From: Anaerolineae bacterium
GTDB taxonomy: Bacteria; Chloroflexota; Anaerolineae; Aggregatilineales; UBA2796
Direction: 5' to 3'
DNA: 6,275 nucleotides
Assembly: GCA_020851855.1 (NCBI GenBank)
Contig: JADZBY010000589.1
Location: 1-6,275 of the forward strand
The notes beneath the pieces are model-generated. The model was not told the DNA's origin and did not search any database. It saw nothing but the letters and a program-made list of their open reading frames with translations. Positions 5,293 to 6,275 of the stretch are shown here, in pieces; position 1 is the stretch's first letter, and every line of letters begins with the position of its first letter. The translations under genes and the position numbers were made by a program.

Positions 5293-6275
5293 ATGACCAC
5301 CATTCCTGACCACGGCGCGCCCCGTCACCGTCCGCCCGCCCGCCGGGTGCTGCTGAGCCTGGGCGGCGCGGCGCTGCTCTTGCTGCTCGGTGCGTGCAGC
5401 GGCCTCGGCTCCGAGCCGCAGGTCGTATCCACCATCGCGCCGCGCCCGACCAGCACGGCTGCTGCGCCCGCCGCCACCGAAGAAGCGGACTCCGCGCCTG
5501 TCGCGGCCACGGAAGATGCGGAAAGCGCCGCGCCCGCCGCCACCGAGGATGCCGCGAGTGTGGCGGCCACCGAAGAAGCCGCCGCCGTGGCCGAAGCGCC
5601 CGGCAGCGTGCGTGTGGTGGTAACCAACGGCACGCCGGGCGGCAATCCGCCCGCCGGGCTGGCGCTCAAGCTGTTCGTGGTGGATATGGAAGGCGAGCGC
5701 ACCTCGTTCGACGGCGAGACGGGCGCGGATGGCGCGTACACCTTCGCCGACGTGCCCATCCGGGGCGACCGCTTCTACGTGGTGACCACGGTCTTCGACG
5801 AGCGCGCCTTTGGCAGCGACATGACGCGCGGTGCGCCGGATTCCCCGCAAATGGAGCTGCCCATCACCGTCTACGAGGCGACCAGCGACCCAGCAGCGCT
5901 CCGCATTGACAGCCTGCAATTCCGCGTCCTGGGCCAGCCCGGCGTGCTCCAGGTGGCGCAGGTCATGCGCGTCACGAACACGTCGGATCGTATGTTCAGC
6001 GGGTCGGAGATGACGGCGGACAATCGTTACCCATCCGTCGTGCTGCACATGCCGGATGGCGCGCAGCTCATGGGCACGTCGGAAAACGAGGCGCAATTCA
6101 TCCTGGGCGACGATGGCAGCGTGACCGATACGCGCGCCGTGCTGCCCGGCGAGCAGCGCGTCATGCACGTCATCTACACGCTGCCGTACCAGCCGCTCGG
6201 CACGCCGCTCGAAGTCCCGCTCGATTACGCGCTGAATGGCCGCGTGGACGTGACGATCAGCCCGATCTCCGTCGA
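5293..6275 (+). CDS. Lipoprotein with carboxypeptidase-regulatory-like beta domain, 3' end beyond the window
   Basis: At least 327 codons are visible, with no stop before the edge. Residues 1-35 form a lipoprotein signal: basic RPPARR, a hydrophobic core of Ala and Leu, and lipobox L-G-A-C35. A low-complexity linker (about 42-103) carries four AATE(E/D)A repeats. Residues 104-194 look like a carboxypeptidase-regulatory or CnaB-like beta-sandwich (VRVVVTNGTP...TGADGAYTFADVP). A second beta-rich region begins near 203 (RIDSLQFRVLG...MRVTNTSDRMF) and is cut by the window end. The protein should be anchored outside the cytoplasmic membrane; its function is unknown. Linkage to ccm genes suggests a part in cytochrome c maturation or the extracytoplasmic electron-transfer layer, but this is inference. 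The ATG at 5293 has only AAAGG at 5272-5276, 16 bases away. An in-frame GTG at 5245 is an alternative start, with no better site, that would add 16 residues. Confidence 0.85.
   Translation, partial: MTTIPDHGAPRHRPPARRVLLSLGGAALLLLLGACSGLGSEPQVVSTIAPRPTSTAAAPAATEEADSAPVAATEDAESAAPAATEDAASVAATEEAAAVAEAPGSVRVVVTNGTPGGNPPAGLALKLFVVDMEGERTSFDGETGADGAYTFADVPIRGDRFYVVTTVFDERAFGSDMTRGAPDSPQMELPITVYEATSDPAALRIDSLQFRVLGQPGVLQVAQVMRVTNTSDRMFSGSEMTADNRYPSVVLHMPDGAQLMGTSENEAQFILGDDGSVTDTRAVLPGEQRVMHVIYTLPYQPLGTPLEVPLDYALNGRVDVTISPISV
5470..5580 (+). repeat. Degenerate direct repeats encoding the AATE(E/D)A linker
   Basis: Four copies of a unit encoding AATE(E/D)A occur at residues 60-65, 71-76, 82-87 and 91-96 of the lipoprotein, spaced 11, 11 and 9 residues. 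At DNA level GC(C/G)GCCAC(C/G)GA recurs. Such Ala/Thr/Glu linkers usually act as flexible spacers and vary in copy number between strains. Confidence 0.8.

Noticed and set aside
5470..5580. CRISPR-like array
   Set aside because: The repeats are short, degenerate and in frame within a coding region; they encode a protein linker.
4597..6168. 523-codon open frame on the - strand across the CcmI-like and lipoprotein genes
   Set aside because: Low-complexity Gly/Arg/Ala/His composition, spanning two + strand genes, a repeat element and two intergenic gaps; a shadow of GC-rich coding.

Overview
The window is GC-rich, all recognisable genes lie on the + strand, and it carries most of a System I (Ccm) cytochrome c maturation operon. 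Gene order, a Cys-type (CxxxY) CcmE, a four-cysteine CcmH and dispersed repeats of the CCTCACCCCC...CCCCTCTCC kind together suggest a Chloroflexota genome, perhaps Anaerolineae. That assignment is inference, because no phylogenetic marker is present.

Layout: 1-40 may hold the very edge of a neighbouring gene (strand undecided). Positions 41-649 contain no convincing gene. They hold a 144-bp element (68-211) that can fold into a closed outer stem with two inner hairpins, a perfect 20-bp palindrome (311-330), a 16-bp direct repeat (1-16 and 336-351), and a less GC-rich stretch (about 370-600) with promoter- and operator-like sequence. The genes then follow: ccmE (650-1198, GTG start), ccmF (1255-3384), ccmH (3381-3947, ATGA overlap with ccmF), ccmG (3968-4600), a second inverted-repeat element inside the operon (4621-4712), a short CcmI-like gene (4750-5184), a doubtful 34-codon ORF coupled to it by ATGA (5181-5285), and a lipoprotein with a carboxypeptidase-regulatory-like domain that runs off the right edge (5293 onward).

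How they work together (family knowledge): CcmE carries haem covalently outside the cytoplasmic membrane. CcmF is the integral-membrane haem lyase that takes haem from holo-CcmE and attaches it to apocytochrome CxxCH motifs. CcmG and CcmH keep or make those cysteines reduced, and CcmI presents apocytochrome. The genes that load haem onto CcmE (ccmA, ccmB, ccmC, ccmD) are not in the window and should lie beyond an edge or elsewhere.

The most interesting point is the combination of parts. The haem-binding residue of CcmE is Cys162 instead of the usual His. The variant System I with such a CcmE was originally described as lacking CcmH, yet here a clear CcmH is encoded two genes downstream. That CcmH has an extra Cys pair replacing residues of the canonical sequence without any length change.
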